Numbered from the stretch's first letter, positions 54,402 to 63,437 are shown. The stretch: 64,000 bases of DNA from VXRJ01 sp964636705 (GCA_964636705.1 CAZWUJ010000020.1:6677-70676), one strand, 5' to 3'. Notes: a model not told the origin generated them from the sequence alone. Made by a program: numbers and translations.

Positions 54402-56423
54402 TCACACGGGATTCGGAATCTGAGCGACGCGGAACTGGAGTTTCTTGTTGGGGGCCAGGGTCGGGAACGGGTTGATTCCCATCTTGTAGTTGGCGGGCAC
54501 CACTTCGAGCTGCAGGTGATGCGCGATGAGCAGGACATTCACAGCCATCTGCAGTTCCACCCACCGGTGGCCGAGGCACATGTGCGTACCCAGGCCGTAG
54601 GGTGCGTAAGCGCCCGGCTGCAAGTGTTCGGCTCGGTCCGGCAGGTACCGATCGATGTCGAACTTCGACGGTTCCCGGTACAGATCCTCGTCGTAGTGCG
54701 GCGCCGTCTGGCAAATCAACGCCATCGTCTTCGTCGGGATCTCGTAGCCGCTGATGATGCACTCGTTCATGACCGTTCTCAACTGCCAGGGAATCACGGG
54801 GTACATGCGCGAGGACTCCATGCAGAGACGAACCGTGACGTCGATGCTGTCGTGACTGAAATCACCGTCCTCCGGTTCACGACCGTTCCCGAAGAGCGAC
54901 TCGGCCTCGCTCCGAACTCTCGCGTACACGTCCGGATGACGAGCCATGTTGTATATGGTGAAGGCCAATCCACTGCCGAGATAGATACTGGCAACCATTG
55001 CCGCCACGAACGGAAACGTGAGGTCGGTTTCAGGAAGAAACTGTGGATCGCTCTTGTGGAGTTCGAGGAGCGCGTCCGCTATGTCCCGCGGCTTTCCCTT
55101 GCGTTGGGCCGGCGTGTGCGATTCCAGGATCGCCTCCTGGAGCCTATTGACATGCTTCCCGTAGCGCTTCATCCGCGGCGTGGACAGCATGAAATCCGGC
55201 AAAGCGCCCTGGATCCGCGTCACCAGCGCGCGGTGTTCAAAAGCCAGCAGTTCGTCAACATAGTGGCTGCAATCCACTCCCATCGTGAGATGGGAGATCT
55301 GGCTGCTGATGTGGTTTTGAAAATCCTCGGTGCCGTGGAAGACGTCCCCTTCCTTCCACCGGCTGAGTGACTTCCGGCAGTTGTCTATCAGCTCCGGCAA
55401 CCGCGACGCCAACGTGGCGCGGGAATACGCACTCTGGAGCGACTTGCGCATTCGATAGTGTTCTGCGCCATCCATCCCCGGCATGCTCCGGGAGGCGCCG
55501 AATGCCCTTTCCAGCCCTTCGATGTAGTCCTTGGAACGGAAGTAGAACCGCCCATGCCTGTTAATCCAGTGATTGGCATCCGAACCCATCAAGGCGACCA
55601 CCGGCGCGCCCCGGATCCTGAAGGGCATTCTGACGACCGGTCCATGGTCTCGGTAGATGCCGTACATCGCCTTCGGAATATTGCCCGAGAGGAAATCACG
55701 TTGCCGCAGCATGTCGAGGAATCCGAGCCGCGGGATGGGTTTGGTCTGCAGAACGCGACGAGTCTTCGGCTTGGCGGTGCTGTCCTCCACGGCGGTAGCA
55801 ACCGTGCGCCCGATGAGGTCCAGCCTGGCGACCAGTTCGATCCGGTGGAGGCACTCCCGGTAGTCATCCTCTTCGAGCAGCAGCTTGAAACCGCCGCACG
55901 TGTGCATCAAGGCCACGAGGATCCCGTCGCGCGGGTCGGGGATCTCGTTGTTCAGGATGACGTTCAGGATTCTCGTCTTGGACTCCTCGCGGGTCTCGAC
56001 CGCCTCGGTGGGAAAGACTCCCGAGCGCGCGACGGAGCGCGAGAGCCCCCAGAATCCGCCGCTCGCGTGGGTGAGGATGTTGCGCTCCACCAGGCGGTCC
56101 AGCGCGGTTGCGACGATTTCGTCGGCGTGGCGGGAGCCCCGTTCGACCCAGAACTGGGCGTCCGATTCCTCGCCGGATTCGGCGACGTCCTTGAGTGCCG
56201 GATCGAGCAGGCTGTCCCCCGTGGGCGTGGGATCCACCAGATACAGTCGTTCCTGATCGGTGTCGATGCGGTCTTCCAGCGCCAGGTCGGCGAGCACCGC
56301 GCCGGCCATGACGCACTGAAAGTTCCAGTCCGGAGCGGTTTCCAGGTAGCCGCTTTGCTCGTCCAGCATCAGGAGGATCAACTCCTCGGCGATGCGTATA
56401 GGGAATTGCGGCGGCGAGCTCAT
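54402..56423 (-). CDS. GPP34 (GOLPH3/VPS74-like) domain fused to cytochrome P450
   Basis: A 673-residue fusion. Residues 1-225 form a GPP34 domain: IAEELILLMLDEQSGYLE, MAGAVLADLALEDRI, DPTPTGDSLLDPAL, LDRLVERNIL and PDPRDGILVALMHTCGGFKL. In eukaryotes this fold binds Golgi PI4P; in bacteria its role is unknown. From about 240 follows a full P450: HYRMRKSLQSAYSR (C-helix), CMESSR (ExxR), FDIDRYLPDR (PERF region) and APYGLGTHMCLGHRW with haem Cys616. The I-helix lacks the acid-alcohol pair: the aligned stretch is VASIYLGSG. There is no membrane helix, so GPP34 could be the membrane tether. The gene diverges from the TolC-like operon. Confidence 0.85.
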   Translation of the reverse strand: MSSPPQFPIRIAEELILLMLDEQSGYLETAPDWNFQCVMAGAVLADLALEDRIDTDQERLYLVDPTPTGDSLLDPALKDVAESGEESDAQFWVERGSRHADEIVATALDRLVERNILTHASGGFWGLSRSVARSGVFPTEAVETREESKTRILNVILNNEIPDPRDGILVALMHTCGGFKLLLEEDDYRECLHRIELVARLDLIGRTVATAVEDSTAKPKTRRVLQTKPIPRLGFLDMLRQRDFLSGNIPKAMYGIYRDHGPVVRMPFRIRGAPVVALMGSDANHWINRHGRFYFRSKDYIEGLERAFGASRSMPGMDGAEHYRMRKSLQSAYSRATLASRLPELIDNCRKSLSRWKEGDVFHGTEDFQNHISSQISHLTMGVDCSHYVDELLAFEHRALVTRIQGALPDFMLSTPRMKRYGKHVNRLQEAILESHTPAQRKGKPRDIADALLELHKSDPQFLPETDLTFPFVAAMVASIYLGSGLAFTIYNMARHPDVYARVRSEAESLFGNGREPEDGDFSHDSIDVTVRLCMESSRMYPVIPWQLRTVMNECIISGYEIPTKTMALICQTAPHYDEDLYREPSKFDIDRYLPDRAEHLQPGAYAPYGLGTHMCLGHRWVELQMAVNVLLIAHHLQLEVVPANYKMGINPFPTLAPNKKLQFRVAQIPNPV

Positions 56424-56494
56424 CGTGCTCTATCCTCGAGCGTGGGAAGGGGCTCAACCTATGGAGGTCGAAGGCTTTGAGCGCCCTCCACGTG

Positions 56495-56523
56495 TTCGAC
56501 TACATTAGCATGGCCGATATACT
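56495..56523 (+). promoter_or_regulatory. Promoter candidate for the OMF-adaptor operon
   Basis: TTCGAC (56495-56500), a 17-base spacer and TATACT (56518-56523) form a reasonable sigma70 promoter. The predicted transcript would begin near 56530, which supports the ATG at 56549 as the start of the outer-membrane factor and argues against the upstream TTG/ATG candidates. Confidence 0.4.
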
Positions 56524-56548
56524 GTCCGTGAGTTCCGGGTTTCAGCGC

Positions 56549-58144
56549 ATGGCGGCTTCCTGGTTGCCCCGCCCCACCGATTGTGTGCGGCTATTGGCCG
56601 TTCTGGCGTGTTGCGTCTGCGCCGCCTGCGCGATGGGTCCGAAGCCGGCATTGCCTGAACTCGAGACCGATCAGCTCCAGGAAGTTCCCGGCCAATTCGC
56701 TGAGACCGCCGCCTCAGGTGCTCATGAGCCGTTCGAATGGTGGCGGGCGTTTGGCGATCCGGTGCTCGATAGGGTGATCGAGATGGCTCTGGCCTCCAAT
56801 TTCGACATGGCGGAGGCGGTGGCCCGGGTAGAGCAGGCCAGAGAGACGGCGCTGCTGGCCAAGGCCACGATCTTTCCCGTCGTCGGGGCACGGGCCGGCG
56901 TGGACGACTTCCGGTCGCCGACCAACGCGGGCATTGGTGCACAGGTGCAGGAACTGGGGCTGGAGGAGCTGCTCGGCGCCGTGGGCGATGACTTCACCCT
57001 GCCCGATCGGCTCGGACTCACCAACTACATCCTGAGCGCCGACGTCGCCTACGAGCTGGACTTCTGGGGGCGGGTTCGCAGCAGCCGGCTGGCGGCCGGC
57101 GCCGACTACCTGGCCTCCGAGTCGGATCTGCAGGCGGTCCGTATCGGGATACTGTCGGAGACGATCGCGGCGTATTTCGAGATTGTCGACCTCCGGCAGC
57201 GGATTTCACTGACCCACGAGACGGTGGAGGTCCTCGAGGAGCGCGAGAGCGTGGCCGCCACCCGCTACGACCGAGGACTGGCCGACTCGCTGGATCTGTA
57301 CCGCGTGCGCCAGGAGCTGCGCGACACGCAGGCAGGCCTGCCGCAACTGGAACGCCAGCTTGCTGCCGCCGAAGCACGCCTTGCGGTGCTCCTGGGCGCC
57401 TACCGGGAAGGACTGGACGGGATCCTGCCCGATACGCTCTCGCCGGCGCCGCCGCCGGACCCGGTACCGGCCGGAATCCCGGCCGACCTGCTGTTCCAGC
57501 GGCCGGACGTTCAGGCCGCGCGCCATCGGCTCGATGCGGCCGGCTACGCTATCCAGGTCCGCCTTGCGGAGCTCATGCCGACCCTCTCCCTGTCGGGCTC
57601 GATTGGGCTTCAGAGTGCGCAGATCGGGAGCTGGTTCAACGTGAACCAGTGGTTCACGAATCTCGCGGCCAACCTGCTGGAGCCGGTCTTCGACGGCGGG
57701 CGGCGCGAGACCCAGGTTGCTCTCGCGGAGGCCCGCTTCAACGAGCTGGCCGCTGCCTACGGGCGCACGGTGGTCACCGCCGTCAACGAGGTCGAAGCGG
57801 CCCTCGCCGGGCTTGAGAGCGAGGGCAGGCGTCACGCGTTTCTGGTGTTCAGGGAGGAGGAGGCCCAGGCGACTCTGGACCTCCGATCGGAGCGCTACGC
57901 CTCGGGGATTGGGGGCTACGCTGACTTCCTCGATGCGCTTCGCGCCCTCCTGAACGTCGAGTCCGCGCTAATTGGTGTCCAACGGGACCTGGCGCTGGCG
58001 CGCCTCGCCGTGCACCGCGCCCTGGGCGGGGCGTGGGTTGCCCCGGAGGTGTCGGACGCGCCAGCCGCGTCGAACGCGGCGTCGGATTCTGGTGGCGCCG
58101 ACGGATTGGCTGAAGCAACAGCCAGGGATCGACGAAACCCATGA
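56549..58144 (+). CDS. TolC/NodT-family outer-membrane channel lipoprotein
   Basis: A 531-residue outer-membrane factor. Lipobox in VLACCVCAACAMGPKP; then two OEP repeats with the usual helix pairs (FEWWRAFGDPVLDRVIEMAL, then LRQRISLTHETVEVLEE; the second copy starts around IPADLLFQRPDVQAARHRL) and the conserved AELMPTLSLSGSIG strand. It would form the trimeric channel for the RND pump at 51131-54334. In-frame starts exist at 56477 (TTG) and 56510 (ATG); 56549 gives a normal lipoprotein signal and lies after the promoter candidate. Its stop overlaps the adaptor start by ATGA. Confidence 0.88.
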   Translation: MAASWLPRPTDCVRLLAVLACCVCAACAMGPKPALPELETDQLQEVPGQFAETAASGAHEPFEWWRAFGDPVLDRVIEMALASNFDMAEAVARVEQARETALLAKATIFPVVGARAGVDDFRSPTNAGIGAQVQELGLEELLGAVGDDFTLPDRLGLTNYILSADVAYELDFWGRVRSSRLAAGADYLASESDLQAVRIGILSETIAAYFEIVDLRQRISLTHETVEVLEERESVAATRYDRGLADSLDLYRVRQELRDTQAGLPQLERQLAAAEARLAVLLGAYREGLDGILPDTLSPAPPPDPVPAGIPADLLFQRPDVQAARHRLDAAGYAIQVRLAELMPTLSLSGSIGLQSAQIGSWFNVNQWFTNLAANLLEPVFDGGRRETQVALAEARFNELAAAYGRTVVTAVNEVEAALAGLESEGRRHAFLVFREEEAQATLDLRSERYASGIGGYADFLDALRALLNVESALIGVQRDLALARLAVHRALGGAWVAPEVSDAPAASNAASDSGGADGLAEATARDRRNP

Positions 58145-59364
58145 ACAGAGCAGTCAGCTTTCTGGCAGTCATCGTCATCCTCGCCGGATCCGGGGTCGTG
58201 GCCTGGGTCCTGGTTTCTCAAAGACCTGAGCCTGAGCGCCAGGAGGTCCCCTCGCCCGTCCCGTTTGCGAGCACGGCGCTCGTGGTCGCCGGCTCCGGCT
58301 CCATTCCCGTGTACGGAGCCGGCACGGTTCGCCCACGGGCGGAGGTGGAGGTGGCGGCCGAGATCACCGGTCGGGTTGTATGGGTAGCCTCGAACTTCCA
58401 GAGCGGGGGGCGGGTCGATGCAGACCAGTTGCTGTTTCGTATCGACGATGCCGACTACCGCAATACGGTGGAGCAGGTGGGGGCGAGCGTCGCCGTCCAG
58501 GAGCTTGAACTATTGCGGGTGACGGAAGAGGCGCGTGTTGCGCGCTCGCAGTACGAACGTTTCAGACGTATGCGGGAAGGCGCCGCGTCTGCCGCCGAGA
58601 CCAGCCCCCTGACGTTGTGGGAGCCCCAGATGAAGGCCGCCGAGGCCACGCTGGCCAGAGATCGCGCCGCGCTCGTGGCCGCCGAACTGCAACTATCGCG
58701 CACGGAAGTCCATGCGCCGTTTGCGGGCATCGTGTTGGAGGAATCCCTCGAAGTGGGTCAGTTCATCGCGGCCGGACTGAGCGTCGGGCGTTTGTACGCC
58801 GCCGACGCCGTGGAGGTCGTGGTTCCCCTGTCGGACGCTGAGGCGGCGCTCATCCCGGGCCTTTGGGAGCTGGAAGCCGGTAACGCCGACCGGCGCGTGC
58901 CGGTTCGCGTGATCGCGGAGTACGGCGACGCGCACTACGTATGGGAAGGCTACGTGGACCGGGCCGAGGCGGCCCTCGACGAAATGACACGGACGATCGA
59001 CGTGATTGTGCGCGTCCCGGATCCGTTCGCGGGAGGCGCGTCGATGAGTACAGGCAGTCACGGTGAAGCCGCGGACGACGCCGGGCCACCCCTCCTTGTT
59101 GGCAAGTTCGTGGAAGTCGAAATCGACGGGTTGGCCCCGGACGAGTACTTCAGGGTTCGGCGGGCCGCCCTCAGGCCTGGAAACGAGGTCTGGGCGGTGC
59201 GCGACGGTACGGTGCGGATTGTTCCGGTGCAGGTCCTGCAGCGCTCGGATGACGAGGTGTTCCTGACGGGCGGGCTCGAGGCGGGCCAGGCCGTCATTGT
59301 CGCTGGAGTCCAGGTGGCCATCGACGGCATGCCGGTTCGGACCGACACGGGAGACGCGCCGTGA
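58141..59364 (+). CDS. RND membrane-fusion adaptor, partner of the channel
   Basis: A 407-residue periplasmic adaptor with an N-terminal helix (SFLAVIVILAGSGVVAWVLV). Lipoyl half one is VEVAAEITGRVVWVASNFQS, then a helical hairpin (roughly residues 120-185), then lipoyl half two (LSRTEVHAPFAGIVLEES) and the beta-barrel and proximal domains. It is translationally coupled to the channel gene (ATGA) and expected to link it to the pump encoded 4 kb away on the other strand. A low-complexity Gly/Ser/Ala/Asp insert (about residues 296-320) is unusual. Confidence 0.9.
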   Translation: MNRAVSFLAVIVILAGSGVVAWVLVSQRPEPERQEVPSPVPFASTALVVAGSGSIPVYGAGTVRPRAEVEVAAEITGRVVWVASNFQSGGRVDADQLLFRIDDADYRNTVEQVGASVAVQELELLRVTEEARVARSQYERFRRMREGAASAAETSPLTLWEPQMKAAEATLARDRAALVAAELQLSRTEVHAPFAGIVLEESLEVGQFIAAGLSVGRLYAADAVEVVVPLSDAEAALIPGLWELEAGNADRRVPVRVIAEYGDAHYVWEGYVDRAEAALDEMTRTIDVIVRVPDPFAGGASMSTGSHGEAADDAGPPLLVGKFVEVEIDGLAPDEYFRVRRAALRPGNEVWAVRDGTVRIVPVQVLQRSDDEVFLTGGLEAGQAVIVAGVQVAIDGMPVRTDTGDAP

Positions 59365-59443
59365 AGGCAGCGGTCTCAGCATGACCGCGATCCCTGATCA
59401 GATTCTGTCGAGCGCATGATTCGGCGCTGGAAGGGGTGCGGCG

Positions 59444-60802
59444 TTGCCGAGAAGGGTTGCCATCATCGGTGCGGGCGTATCGGGCCTCGGGGTGGCCTGG
59501 GCTCTGCATCACCATCCCGATAGATTCGACTTTCGATTGTTCGAAGCGCGCGCGCGGGTCGGCGGAAACGCTGTGACCGCGGACATGCCGCAAGACGACG
59601 GAACCACGATTCCGTTCGACATTTCCGTCACCGCGTGCATTCCTTCCGTCTACCACCACATCCTTCTGTTCCTGCAGCAACACGGTATCGAACTGCTGGA
59701 TACCAGGTTCAGTTACAGCGTGAAGTACCACGGGGGCATCTATGCCCACGACTTCGATTCCGACATCAGGAGGCAGTTGCAGCCGGAAATCCGAAGATTC
59801 CAGAAGCTCTTGAAACGGCTGAAGTGGTTTGGCCGGCTCAACCGATCCAGGTCCAGGCTGCTGAACGCCCTCAACCCGTTCAACTACATCAGCATGGGCT
59901 CGGTTCTCAATCTCGGCAGATTCTCGGGGGACTTCCGTTACAAGATACTGAAGCCCATGTTCGTCAACTTCCTGATGGCCACGAACGTGTTCGACATGCC
60001 CGCGTCGCTGTTTTCCCGGTACCTGGAGTTCTTCGATATCGAAACCGCCACCCCGATGCAGACCTGGGACCGGGGCACACGGCGCATTTACGAGGAGATG
60101 TCGTCCGCCTATCGGGACAAGATATACCTCGACCGCCCGGTCAGAAAGGTGTACCGGCGTCCGTCCGAGGTAGTCGTGGAGGACGAGAACGGCGACACCG
60201 AGGCGTTCGACGACGTGGTCTTCGCGTGCAACGCGAACCAGGCACTGATGATGTTGGACGGACCGACTTTTCTGGAGAGCTGGCTTCTTTCGTCGATACG
60301 CTACGAGAGCGAACTGCACAACCATACCGTCGTGCATTCGGACGCCTCGGTTCTCCCGGAGAACGAGGTGGAGCCGCTCGCCACCCGAAGCAACCACATC
60401 GAGCAATATGGCGCGCGGCCGGACAACTACGAAATCACCTACATCATGCACAACCAGCAGCCCTGGGCGAGCCGGTCGGACAAGCCATGCCTGGTGACCT
60501 ACAATCCGATCAGCCGTATTGACGAAGACAAAGTCGTCAAGAGGTGGTGGTTTCAGCACATAGTCCACGACGTGCGTCACGTGACGTTGCTGGTCCAGCT
60601 CTTTCGCTTTGTTCAGGGCAGGCGGCGCACGTGGTACTGCGGCGCTCACACCCTGGTGAACAGCCAGGAAACCTGCTTCGTGACCGGCCTCGCCGCGGCC
60701 CGGCAGATCGGCGCCGACTACCCGTTCCGGGATTCCGAAGCCAGGAAGTGGTTCAACTTCTATGGGCGGATGATGTACGGCTGGCGCTTCAGAAAGGCGT
60801 GA
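59444..60802 (+). CDS. FAD-dependent amine-oxidase-fold oxidoreductase
   Basis: A 452-residue flavoprotein of the NAD(P)-binding/amino-oxidase superfamily (which also contains desaturases such as phytoene desaturase). The dinucleotide motif VAIIGAGVSGLGVAWAL (5-21) is followed by FEARARVGGNA; the C-terminal FAD-contact region is WYCGAHTLVNSQETCFVTGL. No signal peptide. The start is a TTG at 59444, with GGAAGGGG upstream; no in-frame ATG or GTG lies nearby. Proteins of this kind occur in lipid-modification clusters. Given the sterol methyltransferase, P450 and Rieske genes around it, a lipid or sterol oxidase/desaturase is plausible but not shown. Confidence 0.8.
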   Translation: MPRRVAIIGAGVSGLGVAWALHHHPDRFDFRLFEARARVGGNAVTADMPQDDGTTIPFDISVTACIPSVYHHILLFLQQHGIELLDTRFSYSVKYHGGIYAHDFDSDIRRQLQPEIRRFQKLLKRLKWFGRLNRSRSRLLNALNPFNYISMGSVLNLGRFSGDFRYKILKPMFVNFLMATNVFDMPASLFSRYLEFFDIETATPMQTWDRGTRRIYEEMSSAYRDKIYLDRPVRKVYRRPSEVVVEDENGDTEAFDDVVFACNANQALMMLDGPTFLESWLLSSIRYESELHNHTVVHSDASVLPENEVEPLATRSNHIEQYGARPDNYEITYIMHNQQPWASRSDKPCLVTYNPISRIDEDKVVKRWWFQHIVHDVRHVTLLVQLFRFVQGRRRTWYCGAHTLVNSQETCFVTGLAAARQIGADYPFRDSEARKWFNFYGRMMYGWRFRKA

Positions 60803-60841
60803 CGCACAGCCGGGGTCGGCTTGGCCGGCGGGCGAATGTCA

Positions 60842-61963
60842 CTAACGGTGTCGAGGCCCGGGATCCGAATAGAACTGCCTGCAATAGCGGCGGTACATTC
60901 CGATCTCCCCGTCGGACCGAGACAGTGCCGGGATGGACTGGTACCGTTTCCGTTGCCAGATCACGACGTCCTGCAGGACGTCCTGTTTCTGCACGGAGAG
61001 AATGATCTGGTTCATGATCCGGGCCCGTAGACTCACCGGAAGGAACCGCAGGCCGACGATCGGCCGTTTCGGTCTACGGATTTCCCGTATCTGGCCGACC
61101 AGCACCATATCGATATGGACGCCATCGACGGGTGTCGCCAGCACCCACAAGCGGGCGTCCATGCCAATGGTGTGCTCGCGAATCTGCACGAGCGAGTATC
61201 CGAGCCCAAGGATGCAAGCCGTGGCGGACACGTCGTATACATTCTCCACGAACCGTGCGATCTTCCGCGTGCGCCTGAAGTTCCAACGACTCGTGAGACA
61301 GGCGCCGTCCACGCTCACCGGTGCGACCCGATCGACGTTATCGTAGCCGTGCACGTACCGCAGGTGCGCCAGGTCCACGACGTTCTCGGTAGTTTCCTGC
61401 GGGTGCCCGGCGAATCGCAGGGTCCGGAATCCCAGGTCCGACCAGTCGGCGCCAGCCGGCGGATCCTCGGGCAGATGCCATTGTGGTGGCCGCCCATCGA
61501 TCCCCCACCACGCGAAGATCATGCCGAGGACTTCCCGCGTCGGGAATACTCTCAGTTGCGCGGTTCTCGGCGGCTCCGCGAAGGGAGTCGCAACACACTG
61601 GCCGCTGACGTCGAACTCGAAGCCGTGAAACGGGCAGACGATACGGCCATCACGCACCCGGCCCCCGGCGCCAGGGCCGAGGCTGGAACCCAGATGCGGG
61701 CAGGTCGCGACGGCCACGCAGACACGGTCCGCATCGTCGCACCACGCGACGACGTCCTGCCCCATCCAGGTTCTCTGAAGCAGTTTCGCCTTGCGTATCG
61801 AGTCACGGCTGGCAACGAAGTACCAACTTTCCGGAAAAGGCGGGAGCGGGCCTTCACCGGCAGCCGCGATACGTTGTGCCGACTTCCTCGCGCGGGTTGC
61901 CGGAGCAACACTCACGCGTTCAATATTACCGCTGCATTGCCGCTGCGTGACGCGGGGTTTCAT
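60842..61963 (-). CDS. Rieske [2Fe-2S] non-haem iron oxygenase, sterol-oxygenase-like
   Basis: A 373-residue oxygenase. The Rieske cluster ligands are CPHLGSS (Cys88, His90) and CPFHGFEF (Cys110, His113). The mononuclear iron site is HPQETTENVVDLAHLRYVHG with His200 and His205. The spacing and the HPQET-EN-VD-H-x4-H arrangement resemble the Neverland/DAF-36 cholesterol 7-desaturase group and bacterial sterol C-4 demethylase oxygenases (SdmA), which act on sterol rings. A separate reductase would be needed; none is adjacent. ATG at 61963 is chosen; a GTG near 61914 is also possible because the first 40 residues are basic and not conserved-looking. Convergent with the FAD oxidoreductase, divergent from the amidohydrolase. 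Confidence 0.8.
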   Translation of the reverse strand: MKPRVTQRQCSGNIERVSVAPATRARKSAQRIAAAGEGPLPPFPESWYFVASRDSIRKAKLLQRTWMGQDVVAWCDDADRVCVAVATCPHLGSSLGPGAGGRVRDGRIVCPFHGFEFDVSGQCVATPFAEPPRTAQLRVFPTREVLGMIFAWWGIDGRPPQWHLPEDPPAGADWSDLGFRTLRFAGHPQETTENVVDLAHLRYVHGYDNVDRVAPVSVDGACLTSRWNFRRTRKIARFVENVYDVSATACILGLGYSLVQIREHTIGMDARLWVLATPVDGVHIDMVLVGQIREIRRPKRPIVGLRFLPVSLRARIMNQIILSVQKQDVLQDVVIWQRKRYQSIPALSRSDGEIGMYRRYCRQFYSDPGPRHR

Positions 61964-61989
61964 CGGAACTTGGTTACCATGTGAGAAGT

Positions 61990-63345
61990 ATGAGCCAGCC
62001 GGGCCATGCGGGCTGGTTGACCCTGGGCGCCTGCGCGCTGTTCCTCTGCGGGTGCGGCGCCTTCCCGGAGCCGGAGCCGCGTGACGCTGTCTGGTTCGAA
62101 GGCGCCAGGCTGATCGACGGCAACGGCGGCGCACCCGTCGAGCGTTCCGCTTTCCTGATCGAGGACGGCGCTTTCGCTTGGGTCGGCGCGCAGGGCGAGA
62201 GAGAAGCTCCCGACGGCGCGGAACGCGTGGACCTGTCTGGCAAGACGGTAATCCCGGCGCTGATTGACGCCCACCAGCACATCGGGCTTACGAACGTCAG
62301 CGACGGCACGCACAGCAAGGACAACTACACGCGGGCCAATCTCATCGAACACCTGGAGCGTTCCGCCTATCACGGCGTGGCCGCGACGATGAGCCTGGGC
62401 CTGGAGCACGACGAACCGCTGGCCTTCGAACTGCGAGACGCGCTGTTCCCCGACGCGGCGCAGTTTCTGACGTCCGGACGCGGAATCGCGGCGACGCCGA
62501 TGGCCGGCCCGCAGCAGGAATACCGGCTCGGCATCCCCCGCGGCACGCAAACCGAGGCGGAAGGACGCGCGGCGGTCGAGGAGCTGCACGCGCACGGGGT
62601 CGACCTCATCAAGATCTGGGTCGACGATCGGAATGGCACGGTGCCGAAGCTGGAGCCGCACGTCTACCGGGCGATCATCGATGAGGCCCACGCTCGCGAC
62701 ATGCGGGTCACCTCGCACCTCGGCTCCACCAGCGGCTTGGCCGACGCCAAGGACCTGCTGCGGGCGGGAGTCGACGGGTTTGCGCACACCGTGCGGGATC
62801 GCGACATCGACGAGGAATACATGGCGCTGGTGCGCGAGTACCCGGACATCTGGACCATTCCGAACCTGCCCGGCTCGCCGGTGACGGTCGAGGATCTGCC
62901 CTGGCTGGCTGAGACATTGCCGCCGTTCGAGATCGAGAGCCTGCGGGCGCAGGCGGAGCGGTTGGCGGCAGAGGAGCCCGGCGAGTCGTTCGAGTTGCAG
63001 TGCCGCAACCTGGCGCGCAACCGCGAGGCGGAGATGATCATCGGGATGGGGACCGACTCGGGCGTCAGTGTCGCCTGGACCACGCACACCGAATTGCGCG
63101 ACATGGCGGGCTGCGGGCTGACGCCGATGGAGGTGATCGAGGCGGCGACGCGCGCGAATGCCGAGATCCTCGGGCTCGACGATCTGGGAACCGTGGCCGA
63201 GGGCAAGAGTGCGTCCTTTGTCGTGCTCGACGCAAACCCGCTGGACGACATCGGCAACACACGCCGGATCGACAGTGTTTATCTGCGCGGCGCGCCGGTG
63301 GACCGCGCGGCGTTACGGGCGAAGTTCACGGATCGTGCGCGTTGA
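61990..63345 (+). CDS. Amidohydrolase-superfamily lipoprotein
   Basis: A 451-residue metal-dependent hydrolase. An N-terminal lipobox (CALFLCGCG) suggests attachment to the outer membrane. The body is of the imidazolonepropionase/prolidase-like type: VIPALIDAHQHIG (metal HxH), DLIKIWVDD (the bridging-Lys position), VTSHLGS, DGFAHT and MGTDSGVS (metal Asp), with the composite C-terminal domain LGTVAEGKSASFVVLDANPL. Its N-terminus also carries the small beta domain (FEGARLIDGNGG). It diverges from the Rieske gene by 26 bases. Substrate unknown; peptide or cyclic-imide hydrolysis are possible. Confidence 0.85.
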   Translation: MSQPGHAGWLTLGACALFLCGCGAFPEPEPRDAVWFEGARLIDGNGGAPVERSAFLIEDGAFAWVGAQGEREAPDGAERVDLSGKTVIPALIDAHQHIGLTNVSDGTHSKDNYTRANLIEHLERSAYHGVAATMSLGLEHDEPLAFELRDALFPDAAQFLTSGRGIAATPMAGPQQEYRLGIPRGTQTEAEGRAAVEELHAHGVDLIKIWVDDRNGTVPKLEPHVYRAIIDEAHARDMRVTSHLGSTSGLADAKDLLRAGVDGFAHTVRDRDIDEEYMALVREYPDIWTIPNLPGSPVTVEDLPWLAETLPPFEIESLRAQAERLAAEEPGESFELQCRNLARNREAEMIIGMGTDSGVSVAWTTHTELRDMAGCGLTPMEVIEAATRANAEILGLDDLGTVAEGKSASFVVLDANPLDDIGNTRRIDSVYLRGAPVDRAALRAKFTDRAR

Positions 63346-63417
63346 CCCCGGCGCGGCCCGAAGCGCTCGCGAAGCGCGCAGCAACCTCCTTGAACTGGCA
63401 CCGTCAGCGACGATCTT

Positions 63418-63437
63418 GATGCTTGATGCGAAGCATC
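63418..63437. promoter_or_regulatory. Palindrome in front of the VapBC-like pair
   Basis: GATGCTT and AAGCATC form a perfect 7-base inverted repeat with a 6-base centre, 35 bases before the antitoxin ATG. A second, weaker one (GGTACTC ... GAGTATCC) follows at about 63446-63467. Such palindromes are typical operators for autoregulation by VapBC-type complexes; it could also be a terminator hairpin for the amidohydrolase gene, although no T-run follows. Confidence 0.4.

Noticed and set aside
49109..62000. Complete de novo sterol biosynthesis cluster
   Set aside because: No squalene epoxidase or oxidosqualene cyclase (DCTAE-type motif) is present in the window, so only modification and transport can be proposed.
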